Shown piece by piece: positions 25,242 through 37,205 of a stretch of DNA of 64,000 nt. The position numbers and the translations under genes were made by a program. Below the pieces are notes generated by a model. The model made no database searches. It was not told where the DNA came from and saw only the letters and a program-made list of their open reading frames with translations. How positions within the stretch are numbered: the stretch's first letter is position 1; every line of letters begins with the position of its first letter. This DNA comes from Gloeopeniophorella convolvens (lineage: Eukaryota > Basidiomycota > Agaricomycetes > Russulales). The stretch is from the NCBI GenBank assembly GCA_022496205.1, contig WTXD01000004.1, positions 1,054,001 through 1,118,000 on the forward strand, given 5' to 3'.

Positions 25242-25710
25242 AGTTAAAAGTTCAAGAGAGGAACTAGCGCTGGAACTTGGCCCTACCGCTGTACCCAGTT
25301 TCGACTAGTAAAAATCCGAGAAGAACAAATCTGTATATCGCTACGTTGCGTGTGCGCCCGTGTTGTGTTGTGACGATCCAGAGTGGCATAGATGGACTGT
25401 CCTGACTACTGTACTTCCTAGATGAGTAGCAGTCTGAGCTGAGCACATCTCTATTCCCCAGCGTGGCATTGATGTATCATATGGCCGACATGACCTACCC
25501 TTGCTGTTGCATTTTGAGACCTGAGCACACCACACAATGGGGCAACACATGGTCTATGTTCCGCAACGACAGGCGTCGGAATCGAAAGCCAATCCAAGTG
25601 ATGCTCAAGTCACTGAGATACTGCGTTTACGTTGATATCTATAACTGCTCAAGGAACCTACCCATTCTATTTCCCAGAAGATGTACAGCGCAACAACGCA
25701 GCCCACACAT

Positions 25711-26753
25711 TCACCACAGAGAATCATCGATGTCGACGATAACCTTGCCGTCCACCCATTTCACGGATACCCTGCGCACCCCCGTCAGCGGCAGCAACCC
25801 GTACGTCTAAGCGACAGCCCGCGCACCTCGTAAGATCCTTGACGATAAAATCAGGCGCAGCGCGCGATGCGATGATCTTGTCGCGCGAGTGCGACGTGCA
25901 CACCGCGAGTGTGCGTGCGCCCGCCGCGCGCCCCGCGAGCAGCCCCGATGGCGCGTCCTCCACGACGAGGCCTGCGCTGCTCAGCCGCGCGCCGCTGCGC
26001 ACACAGCACAGCGCCACGCACAGTTCTTCGCGTCGACGCCGATACGCGCCGCCCCGGCAAGGTACGGGTCCGGCTCGGGCTTCCCGCGCGGGACGTCGTC
26101 GGACGTCACGTAGCCTGCCGCGGGCACGGGGACGCCGGTGCGCGCGAGCGCCTGCGGGGTGTAGACGTTCGTGGCTGCGTCGGGCGTGGGCGTCAGTGGG
26201 TGGTCTCGAAAGGGACTAGATGGGCGTGGACGTGCCGGACGTGCAGATCGTCCACCCACGCGCGGACGGGGTGCTCCCTGCGTCGACCTGCGCGAGCAGC
26301 TCCTTCGCGCCTGGCAGCGCGATGGGCCCGCCTTCTATGACGGCCTCCTCGAAGCGCACTACCTCTGCCTGGGAGGGTAACTTATAAGTCACGTTCTCCT
26401 GCGGGTGTGCAAAGAGATACGCACCGCGAGCTTCTCGGGCGCGTCGATCTTGCACCACTCGCCGAGCGTGTCGGTGAGCCGCCGCCCGTGCGCCTCGTGC
26501 GCAGCGACGGCGCCGTTGAAGCCGTACTCGCGCCCGAAGATGTCCCAGGCTGTCAGGACGCCCGGCGTCGAGTCGATGAGCGTGCTGCAGGGTATCAGGC
26601 ACATCGCACGCGGGGGTGCATCTCGGCGCCGCACCCGTCCATGTCGAACAGAATCTACCACATGGACAACACACCCATACAGTTAGCATGCTCAATTCTA
26701 CCCGTTCAGAGCGCGAAAGGTGCATGTACCGCGTCTACTGTGATTGTAGGCAT
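25711..26753 (-). CDS. HAD phosphatase, glycerol-3-phosphate / 2-deoxyglucose-6-phosphate phosphatase type
   Basis: Hydrolyses small sugar or polyol phosphates (GPP/DOG family; the exact substrate cannot be told). Seven exons in reverse: 26753-26730, 26654-26635, 26584-26425, 26368-26236, 26174-26022, 25971-25827 and 25771-25711 (231 aa). The 8-codon first exon MPTITVDA is supported by the CTAAC branch point and the family's usual start. HAD motifs: FDMDGTLIDSTPGV (nucleophile Asp in DMDGT), WTICTSATN (motif II), GKPEPDPY (motif III Lys) and VVEDAPSGLLAG (motif IV). The intron 26235-26175 has a GC donor (CG|GCACGT); no GT alternative keeps the frame. Confidence 0.9.
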
Positions 26754-28157
26754 CTTGCCGGCTCAGCGCGCAGATCGATGTGCAGGCCGAAAAGTTGTTG
26801 CGGCCCTGCGCTTTGTGGAACGGGTTCGGGTCGGAACGTGCGGTCCGGATCCGGAGACGCGGCCACGGTCGGCGCTTCCGCGATCGCAGCCACGGCGATC
26901 ACGAGGTTACCGGTTACCGGCTACACGTCCCAATAATCCGAAATGTCGCGAATCTGCATGCGACCGCGGTCGAATACTGACCCAACCCCGGCTTCGCGCG
27001 GGATGGCAGAGTCAAGGTCCGTCATGTATCGTGTGCAGGAAGAGCTAGGAAGAGTTTTTTTTTGCGACGACAGCCACCTGTCCCGAGTCGGCGGGATTAG
27101 ATGGATTTGTCTCTCGAGCCGGTCAACAATTTCCCGCTTGTACAACCACGTGATCTCACATTCCTCGGACACCATGCGCGATGCAGAGGGTAGAGAGGCA
27201 ATAAAATTTGATGGTGCCTCACAGTTCGAGACTCTTTGCAGAGCTTGACGGATGCTCAATCGATCCTGGGTTGCGCTAGATCTTTCAGTTGTCGCCGGTC
27301 GGCCGAGACCACTCGCCATGGACTCTCCAGCTGCTAGACGGCGCAGCGGCTGTACCTTCTAGGTGTGAAAACGCTTTAGTTGGATGCTCTGATGGGATGC
27401 AGCGATCTGCGCGAGCCATCGTTGAGGTTTGATGAACTTGGTGCCAAGATGTAAGTAGAACTTGCTAGAAGCGGATCTCCGTGACCCCCGTACGTGACAT
27501 GATGGCGGGACGCCGCTCGGTCACAATTGTCTATGCAGATGAACGTTACGCTGTCCTCAACCGCACCGTAGACGCCCTCCTCACAATGACACAGACAAAA
27601 GCGCAGCTCTGCCAACATGACGCGGCCCACAAAAGTGCAGCGGCTTCTGAGGACCGAGAGGCAATTTCCGCGTCGTGGCTTCACGATACGGAGCACGTTG
27701 TCCAATCACTGAGACGATCAGCGGACTTCTCTGCGTTGTTCCAGGTTGTTCCTGGCATCCTCGCCGGCCCAAGCCTCGATGTTATCGGCAGCTTCGCCGT
27801 TCGCGTGCTCCCTGCACCATCAGGATATATCGATCTCTGACCGACATTGCTATGGCACCGTCCACACTGTTGCAGGCCCATGCCACAAGACACTACTTCC
27901 GCTCCGGGGAGTGTCGGAAGCTCCGGCCACAGAAAGTACTAAAGGCCTTTTGTCCGCATGCACGTCAACTTCTCCACGAGTTTGTCCATTGTCCACACTT
28001 CCCTTTCTCTTTGGCCTCTTAAAGCCACTCGACGGTCTGGTATCGTTCCCCGTTCTCTCTTCTTCTCGACCTGGTGTCGCTCCTACGTTCTCTCTGTATC
28101 CAAGTGCCGGCACACTAGCATTATCGCGATCTCACCCCTTCAGTGTCCAACGATATC
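26754..28157. other. Intergenic, no clear gene
   Basis: Holds a 119-codon frame at 27481-27840 (+) and a 132-codon frame at 26921-27319 (-). Neither has a recognisable motif or flanking splice partners. A CT-rich stretch around 27990-28090 probably belongs to the promoter of the secreted-protein gene that follows. Confidence 0.4.
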
Positions 28158-29556
28158 ATGCAGCTCCTCGCCCTAATTTCCCTCGCGCTTGCCGCGGTCT
28201 CTGCCTCCGCGATGCCCACGCGACGCGCTTCTTTCGATCTCGCGAACGGCCAGGAAGCCATTGCGCTTAAGTGAGTTAGGAGTAGCTGTTCGGGCGGCGT
28301 AGATCTGACCAAAGTGCAGCGAGAAGTTTGGCAATCTCACCGCCGACACAGCCTGCGAAACCGGTGATCAGGCTTGCCTGAACGGTGGCTTTGCCCAGTG
28401 TGTGGGCGGCAAATTCGTGTCAACAGGCTGCGCGCCATCGACTGTGTAAGTGTGCTCGGTTTTTGTACCTTCGTTGCAGTCTGGCTAAGCCCCTCTTAGT
28501 TGTGCTGCTGTACCCCTTGTCAATCAACCTGGCACTTCCATCACCTGCTTGACACCTGCCGAGCGTGATCAGCGCATCGCTGCGACCGGCGCGACGTCGG
28601 CTGGCTCAACCAATGGAAACAGCACCTCGACGGACACGGGCGCCTCGACCAGCAAAGGCTCGGACAATGCAGGCCAGGGTGGAGCAGCTGGCAATAACAA
28701 CAACAATGGCACCAGCACCGACGGCAACGCCAACAACGGTGGCAACGACGATCCCCAGACCTCGCTCAGTAAGCATGACTGCTCTCATCGTTCTGAACTT
28801 TGCTGATGACGACTCTCAGCCCTCGACCCCAGGGTTATTGCAAAGGGCTTCGAGAAAGATGGCCAGGACGTTCCCACCGCAGGGCAGGTCGCCTCATTGA
28901 CATCCAGTAACAACTTCATGAACTTTTGCTTGACCGTTCCGGACAAGCCTATCGCCAGTGGCCAGCAAATCAAGACCGGCTTTTGCAACGTCGCACCTAT
29001 GGGTATCATCGCTGCCACAACGAACATGCCCTCGTCGAAGTTTGTTTCCCCGACCAACTTCGGTGCAGTCAAGGAAGGCACGACCTTCACCATCAAGATG
29101 GCGCTCAATCACCTCGAGGCGGGCCACTTCGTCAACGCGGCGGAGAACTACTACTCCGCGCCGCAGCAGGTGAACGACAAGGGTGACATTGAAGGCCACA
29201 CGCACTTCGTCGTCGAGAAGGTCGACTCGTTCACGTCGACCAAGCCCGCGGACCCGAACAACTTTGCCTTCTTCAAGGGCGTGAACACCCCCCTCGATAA
29301 GGACGGCACTGTCTCTGTTAGCGTTGATGGTGGTCTTCCCGTCGGCACCTACAAGCTCTCGTCCATCAACTCCGCGGCCAACCACCAGCCCGTTCTCGTT
29401 GCCGTCGCGCAGCACGCATCGCTTGACGACGTCATCTACGTGAGCATCGTTACCTCTCGTGCATTGTGTGTGGCCTAACCTCTCTGGTAGTTCTCCGTCA
29501 CGAAGGATGGCAACCCCGACCCTAACGCCCCTGGCTTCAAACCTGCGTCCACAGCC

Positions 29557-29603
<47 letters not shown>

Positions 29604-29607
29604 CTGA
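28158..29607 (+). CDS. Secreted protein with CBM19-like Cys motif and poly-Asn tail
   Basis: Exons 28158-28270, 28320-28445, 28500-28768, 28820-29439 and 29491-29607 (414 aa). The N-terminus MQLLALISLALAAVSASA is a signal peptide. Residues about 45-90 (CETGDQACLNGGFAQCVGGK, then CAAVPLVNQPGTSITC) have the Cys spacing of a CBM19-like chitin-binding module. A low-complexity Ser/Thr/Gly/Asn linker follows (about 95-175). The C-terminal domain (about 180-390; NFMNFCLTVPDKPIASG, HFVVEKVDSF, AVAQHASLDDVIY) is a pattern common in basidiomycete secreted proteins of unknown role. The protein ends in 16 Asn encoded by a trinucleotide repeat. Likely extracellular or wall-associated; any catalytic role is unknown. 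Confidence 0.85.
29557..29604 (+). repeat. (AAC)16 microsatellite
   Basis: Sixteen perfect AAC triplets just before the stop codon of the secreted-protein gene, read as a poly-Asn C-terminus. Expected to vary in length between strains. Confidence 0.95.
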
Positions 29608-32587
29608 TATACCCTTCGTTCGCTTTCGTAGCACTGCATAGCCCTGGGGCGATGAGCGCGTGGTGCTCGCATTGGTTTCGTTTCGGTCGTAGAGCCTGCT
29701 GTACTAACATATCGTATAATGCTGCTTGTAATTCAAAGGGATAATTCATTATAGCGCGCCGTGAGGGAGAGATACAACCTAGCACGTAGAGTGACGTCGA
29801 TGTCCGATTACTTGAGTCGTCCCGAGGGCATTTCCGCTGGGGAGGCGGCCATTATGCGTATCGCCGCCAGGTGCTGCCGCGACCAGTGCACTGCCTACGG
29901 ATTAAAAAAAATAGGGCAAGGATAGCAGATTTGTCTGTCAAAGATGCCATGCCAGCGCGTACGAGCGCCGGCGTGCCTCTGATATTCTCCTGTCTATCTA
30001 AAGTAGTCCCTTACACAAAAATATAGTTGCCTTATCGCTCTGAAATGGTCGCGTCGCCACAAGGGCGAGGAGCCATGCCTAGTCCAGATATCCTCGGCCG
30101 CATTATGTGGCACTGAAGCACCGCATGAACCTAGGGGATCGGTGATAAGACATTGTTATTCGAAGGGAGTCCTGTGCTTAGAGGCGGATGCTAATGAACT
30201 AAAGAAGTAGGTTTGGTTGGTGAAGCAAGATGAAAGAGGTAAACGGTCAGCTATCGGGGCCAGGCATATGGCACGCTCGATGGAGTGATATAGATACAGG
30301 TCGTGTGCATAGACTTGTCCAATGGGACGCCTGGATAGATGGGAGGCCTTTAGATAACCAGAGGGCCGGCACTGAGCAGAACTGTCATCATGTTCTCACT
30401 CTGGTATCGACTTTTCTTCTGGCGTGTGGCATCGAAGCAGCTCCAGGAATCGAACCTATTCCCATCGGTGCTGGGCAGGAATCACGAGGTGTCGCCCCAC
30501 ATCAGGCTCCCCTAGTCGAAAGGGGTGTAGCTGAGTAAATGCTTTCTGATATCGACACGGCGCATGTGTCTCTTGGCTCCGCCTGATGCGCCATTTGTCT
30601 TTGTTGACTTAAAACGGAATTAGAGATAGGATGCTTGCGCCACAGACTCTCGTCATGAGAAACGAGCAGGTGACGAACGAGCTTGAACAGTGCAGTTGTG
30701 CACACGCAGGGTTGACCGATATTGCAACTATTTGAAGGCAAGTGATACACCGCGATGCCCGAATAATTCAGTGGAGCAGATGCATACATATGGTCCATGG
30801 TGCCATTCGCGGCGAGTCGTGCGCAAGACATAACCATGGTCAACGAAGTTCCTTCTAAGGTACCATTAGCCTGCAACTCAGCAAGGATACAGTTCATGGT
30901 ACCCACAATCAAGCATACTCCCCGACGCAGTTCTTGCGGTTGCGGGGTTGCTCCAGAGATAAGCGATATGTCAAAGGAACTAGAACACGGTCGGAGAAAA
31001 CCCAGCATCACCTATCATTGTCCTTCCTTTGAGGAACAGACACGAAGATGCGTCCATGTGCTCCATCTCGTGAAGTGCGGGGGCAGTGTGAATGTGGCGC
31101 TCTGAACGGAAGGCCGTTTGCCTGACGGAGGGTCGATAGCATGGGGAAAAGACGCTATTCTCGCGCCGTCATGGAAGAATGTTACTGAATCGGGCGTGTT
31201 CGCAGGGCTCCTCGCTCCGACATAGAGATTGTATGAAGATAGTGGTCGGCGCACTTGAGCGAGAAGCATTGTAGGAAACATGATGCGTACCCCGATCGCC
31301 AGGGGTTTGTGCAAACTCGGTAGTGCCGCTGACCCGAAAGGATACTCAAGTTCACATAGCTTCCGAAGAAGGTGAGTTGCATTATCTGGGCCCGGCCAAC
31401 AGTGGGAAAGATGGAAATATGAAGTGGCCAGTGTTTGTGCGGTGCCTCCGAAGCTGTGAACTAACGAACCGCGTCGGATGGGTGTGATGCACGAAGTTCA
31501 ACGGACTGTCATTATGGGAGGTAGCATGTAACAGTGCAACCTCCCCCTGGGCGGTTTTGTCGATGAGCCCGAGAATTCGCACGAAACGGTGTGGTGGCCG
31601 CCAAGGGAGAGAATGCTCGGTTGGCGAGCTTCGGCAATTTGGTGCCGTGTAGATCACCGTTCGCCGCTGAGCACGTGGCATGTCCAGAGTTGCCTTTCCA
31701 ATCTTTACTTCTTTCGATAGCTCAGAGTCGTCGCGGCTACAGTCGCATCTCCGTTTATAGCTGATACGTACGCCGTATGGCGTGCTCGTATCTCCTAACT
31801 TCTCACACGCAGAACACTGAGACGTCGCCACCGTGCTGACTGCCAGGCTTCAAGCTTCAGATTTCGAGCGACGACTTGCAAACTCGGACGTGTCCGCGCT
31901 GGGCGGATTACAAGGCAGCTCTCAGCCAACCGTGCGCAGTATCAGCCATCACCCAACAGGTTCAGATAGGAAGAACGTCTCACAAGGCTGGAGGCTTCGC
32001 ATATACAGCTTGCGTTCATGGGGCGTGGTCTTTCTCCTCTGAATCACGCGCTAAGCTGGTGAGAGTCTGGTATCGTATCCTGAACACAGGCCCGCCCCGG
32101 AAACTTTGAAGGACTGTATCCGACGATGTCCTCACAGTAACTTCGAGAAGAACCTGCAGCTTCAAGTTCCCATGCCATGGCCCCTCTTTCCCCAACCGTC
32201 CCAGATGCACCTGGGCCTCGGCGATGTTTCTCGACTGAAATCTGAAATTCAGGAGCAAGGCAAGGAGGTAGCCTTGGCGGTCGAGTGACGTGCCCTCCTG
32301 ACTGTGTACTTTTGCGTGCACTCTGTACATTGACGTGCCTTTGCTAGGCACAAAGACTCGTTATCATGGCTTCCAAAGTTGTCACCCCACACGCAATCTC
32401 CATTCTATTATGAGTTATCAAGCACTTGTGCACACTCACAGCTGGTATCCTGGGTGCCCAAACGGGGTTTTTCAAAAGACTAGAGGAGCTGTCACGGGGA
32501 GTCTCGCTGCACCTCTTTCCCAAGCTGCTTTGGACCATTTATATCGCGCACACCCCATCTCATGTCCTATCCCGCACAGGGCTCACC
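29608..32587. other. 3 kb intergenic region
   Basis: No gene supported. Open frames at 30502-31011 (-, 169 codons, two NGT sequons) and 31382-31831 (-, 149 codons) show no motif I recognise and no splice partners. The part nearest the OPT gene (about 32400-32587) contains TTTATATCGC at about 32538, a possible TATA element 50 bp before its ATG. Confidence 0.4.
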
Positions 32588-35500
32588 ATGGCAGAGAGTA
32601 TCCCCCACCTCCCTATGGACGACCGGAAAGAGTCATCTTCAATCGAGAAGGTTGAACTCGGATATCATCGTAAGCATCTATTAGCATTCAACGTGATGGT
32701 CGCTCACTATATGACCCGGACCGACAGAGGATTCCGAGATTGCTATCGAGGTTCGCAGTTGCGTCGCGTTGACAGGACATTTCATTCATCCCACCGCAGG
32801 AAGTCACTGGTGCATTATTCGACGATCCCAATCTCGACAGAGATCACCTTGTCAGCCTTGACGATGAATCCCCGTATCCTGAAGTTCGCTCAGCCGTTGC
32901 CAACACCGATGATCCAACCATACCTGCATCGACGCTGCGCACTTGGATCTTAGGCCTTACCTGGGCTATAGTCCTCCCTGGTCTCAACCAGTTTTACTTC
33001 TTCCGCTTTCCTTCCGTTTTCATAGGCGGCAGCGTCGCGCAGCTGATAACATATCCCATCGGTCGTTTCTGGGCTAACTATTTCCCCAACTGGAAGATTC
33101 TTGGCATGGACCTGAATCCGGGACACTTTACCATCAAGGAACATGTCCTGGTCACGGTAAGTAGTAAGATGCTGGCATGTTGACAACCGGCTCAATCGGT
33201 CTAGATCATGGCTTCCGTAGGCTCCGGATCTGCGTATGCGGTTCGTGCATCTACGTCAGCTTCGACATCAGCTCATCCATATTTGCTTGCAGACCGACAT
33301 CATCGCCGTCCAGAGGGTCTACTACAATCAACACTACAATTTCATGTGTACTTCTCCCCGCTTTCTGATTATACATCTACTGACTTCCGCCGGTCAGATC
33401 AATGGATGGTTGTAATGTCCACGCAGCTTATCGGGTTCTCAATTGGCGGGATCGCGAAACGCTTCCTCGTGTCTCCGCCGTCAATGATTTGGCCGGCAAA
33501 CCTCGTGACCTGCACTCTTTTCAACACGCTGCATTCGAACTACTATGCAGGCATTGGAAACAGAGGCGGAATGAGCCGTGAACGATTCTTCTTCTACTGG
33601 TTCTTGGTTTCGTTCTTCTGGTGTATGTTGCGTGTCCTCCTCGGTGAAACAATGCGTCCTTACGAATCATATTTCGATTCAAAGATTTCATTCCTGGGTA
33701 CCTTTGTGAGTCTCCGATTTACACTTGATGACTGTTCAATCCCGTGACCGTCTTTCGACGACAGTCCAAGCACTGTCGTTCTTCTCCTGGGTCACCTGGA
33801 TCCGTCCGCAAGATACCAGTAAGTTTCGTCTTGAATACGCCCAAGCAAGTCTATTCACGAGTAATCAGCCCTTTCTCAATTATTTGGGTAAGTACGAACT
33901 CTCCTTTGGATGTTCTGGTCACTGATGTCTACGCTAGTTACGTGCATGGACTTGTGCGTTATCTTGTAGTCTCCTGTTGCCTATCTCAACGCATCACATC
34001 ACATAGGGGATGTCAGTCATAACGTTTGACTGGAGCCAGATTACGTACGTTCGAATATAGGCGCCTGCCAAACAAATTCTGATGCCATGTTCCTTAGGTA
34101 CACTGGGAATCCTCTTGCCACACCATGTTCGTTCTTCCTATTCCTGCATACCCTTATCTGGGAGACTGATTCGCGCACGCAGGGTGGGCCGAGGCGAACA
34201 TATTTGGAGGCTTCGTGATATTCTTCTGTATGTTCCATCTTGGTTCGGGCATCATGACCGCACCTCTGATGAGTTCCTTTCAGGGATTGTGACGCCAATT
34301 GTCTACGTTGGTATTCCAGTGGTCATGGACGAATTCCGACTAATTGATTATCGCAGTTCACGAACACCTGGTTCAGCGAATATATGCCGTGAGTGTCTTC
34401 CTTGTGCGCATATGCATATGAAGCTTGTTAAGACCGCCTCTTCATCAGGATCTCGTCTAGGACATCCTATGACAACACCGGCGCGGCATACAACGTTACA
34501 CGAATCCTTAACCCCGACTCGACAATCAACCTCGAGGCTTATCATAACTATAGCCCTCTATTTTTGTCCACGACATTCGCGATGTCGTATGGGTAAGCTG
34601 ATGCTTGCAGTAGAATGTCGTGATCTCACAGGTTATGAAATTAGTCTCTCCTTCGCATCCATCACAGGTGAGGCTGCGACATTTTATGTAATGACCTTCG
34701 CCTATTGATGGTCCAATTAGCGACCTTGGTACACTGCTTCTTGTATTACCGCAAGCAAATTTGGGTCCAGTCGCGCCGCTCGCTCAGCGAACAGCCCGAC
34801 ATTCACGCGCGTCTCATGTCCCGTTACAAAGAAGGTAGGACGCTCTCGGGATGTTCAGGCCCTCTGATCACATCATCTTGATAGTCCCCGAGTGGTGGTA
34901 CTTGGTGATTTTCTTGAGCATGTTCGCCTTCGGCATAATCAGTATCGAAGTATGGCCCACTCAATTCCCGGTGTGGGCGTTTGTCCTTGCCCTGGTCATC
35001 TGTACGTGCAGGTTTCTATTTTCTGTGACGATGTATGTGACGGTCTCGCTCAGCGTTTGCATATGTCGTGCCGATTGGCATGATCCAAGCCATCACCAAT
35101 CAACAAGTTGGTTTAAAGTCAGTTCGCAGAGTTATGTATCGTCGTCAACGCCTGACGTGCACACAGTGTCATCACCGAACTCATCATCGGGTGAGATTGT
35201 CGATGAACAGATTCAGCGCCGGATTTATTTTCCTCTAGGTATGCTCTTCCGGGTCGTCCCATCGCCATGATGATGTTCAAGACTTGGGGGTACATCGTAA
35301 GGTGCCAGTCATCTCGCAACGGAGCGCGATCTGAATGCATCCATTTAGACCATGGCACAAGCGCTCACCTTTACTAGCGACTTCAAGCTTGGTGAGTCCT
35401 CTTACTGTTGCAGTGAGTTTAATGGCTGATTTCGTTTCCAGGTCACTACATGAAGGTCATAACCTTCAGGTCACGTTCCCTATGCACTTCTTACTTACAT

Positions 35501-36980
35501 CTGTGTATTCTAGGTCCCTCCTCGCCCCATGTTTTGGAGTCAGGTATCGACTTCATCCTCATCATATCCAAAGATCCTGCTGACCATATGAACACCAGGT
35601 CGTAGCTACTGTCGTCGCTGGAACAGTGCAGCTCGGTGTCCAAGCCTGGATGTTCACAAACATAGAGTATGTCGGTAGTAGTACGGGTTTCCGCAATCAC
35701 GAGCTGATCTGCCTGTTAGCAACATGTGCGACTCAGCGCAACCTGATGGGTAAGCTTGTACCTTGGGAAGCGCTGCTGCAGACATTTATCTCCTGTCAGG
35801 TTCATTTGCCCGAGCACAGAGGTCTTTGGCACTGCGTCAATTATATGGGGTACAGTCCATCTGCATTTGTTTTTTACGATACCCTCACCCTCTTTGCGTA
35901 GGTGTCATCGGTCCTGCGCTTCAATTCTCGAAGGGTCAGACGTATCAGTAAGTCAATATTGACGCTCATTGATGTCTTGCTCTGACGTTGTCTTCTAGCC
36001 GTAGGGAACATGTTTCATGGGTCTGCTCAGTCCAAAGTTGAATGAACTCCCATAGCGCTGCTATTCTTCTTCCTTGTCGGCGCTGTAGCGCCGTTCATTC
36101 CTTGGCTCCTGCAGAAGAAATGGCCGCACGGACTCATCAAATACGTTAAGTACGTATACGCTCCGCCTCTGCGTCTGAGTATCCTACTTATGGCGTCGGT
36201 CTAAGCTTGTGAGCATAGTAGCAGATAGCAAAGTAACACCACTCAGGCCTCCGTTTACAGCCCCGTCATCTTCAGCGGAACGGGACTTATTCCGCCCGCC
36301 ACGGCTGTGAACTACGTGCCATGGGCGTTAGTACTATTCGCGGAAGCAAATGTCCGATTTTGCTCACGTTTCGGGTCTAGCGTTGTGGGCTTCATCTTCC
36401 AGTTCCTCGTCAGGAGGTAAGAAACCGTTGCTGCTCTCTGTCCCTGCGCTCACGACACCCTTCAGACGCGCGTTCAACTGGTGGACGAAATACAATTGTA
36501 TGTCATTGCGCCAGTGTTGTCTTGATACCCATGTTCATGTCTGCACACCACAGACGTCCTGGCTGCTGCGCTGGATGCCGGCCTCGCCATCTCAATCATC
36601 GTCATATTCTTCGCGTGAGTGCTACCTTTGGTCGTGCAGCAGCCCCTTCCTGACCCGAGACATAGTCTGCAATTCCCAAAGAACGGAACGGTACGCCCAG
36701 ATCGTGCTCCCATCCGGTGTGACTGGAGTGTTGATCTCTACTGCGTGCCCTAGATTGGACAGAATAGTATTCTGACCTGGTGGGGTAACACTGTGCGTTC
36801 ACCAGTGCATGCACGCTGGAAAAACCCAGATCATAACCTCTCTTAGGTTCCGTTCACCGGCGCGGATGGCAACGCTCTCCCTAAGAAGACGGTGCCGGAT
36901 GGGATGACTTTCGGGTACGCTCCTTGTCTTTGGTTATCATTGCACTATTGACAAACACGGGTAGTCCGACCACATGGTGA
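32588..36980 (+). CDS. Oligopeptide transporter, OPT family
   Basis: Plasma-membrane proton-coupled importer of small peptides (Isp4/Opt1 type). I traced 39 exons totalling 2319 nt (772 aa). Larger ones: 32588-32669, 32800-33156, 33398-33622, 34449-34592, 34721-34834, 34885-35001, 36056-36149, 36554-36614; last 36965-36980. Many exons are 14-40 nt. Family motifs: NPGHFTIKEHVLVTIMA, VMSTQLIGFSIGG, SFFSWVTWIRP, GLGMSVITFDWSQI, NQQVGLNVITELIIGY, the KVPPRPMFWSQV block (KIPPR motif), CPSTEVFGTASIIWG and SGTGLIPPATAVNY. Hydrophobic segments match the 12-16 helices usual for OPT. One exon (35999-36000) is 2 nt; without it the frame breaks. Intact. Ends tail to tail with the FAD monooxygenase gene. 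Confidence 0.93.
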
Positions 36981-37205
36981 ATCAAGTCCTAGTCAGGTGC
37001 CAATGAACCTTGAGACGAATCTTTGTATACAATGTTTCGTACGAGTCGTATAAACAAGAATGTGTACGATGTTGATTGCCCCAGACATTAGTATGGATTT
37101 ACATGACTCCAAGATTCTCATCATTACATCCCCGGCATCTGCGCTTCTCCTGGTAGCCTGCATGGGCTGCACGGCACCGATCTCCTCAACGAATGCTAGT
37201 AACCT

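Noticed and set aside
30430..30500. Sequence resembling a tRNA T-arm on the minus strand (GGTTCGATTCC)
   Set aside because: No matching acceptor stem, D-arm or anticodon arm at the right distance upstream.
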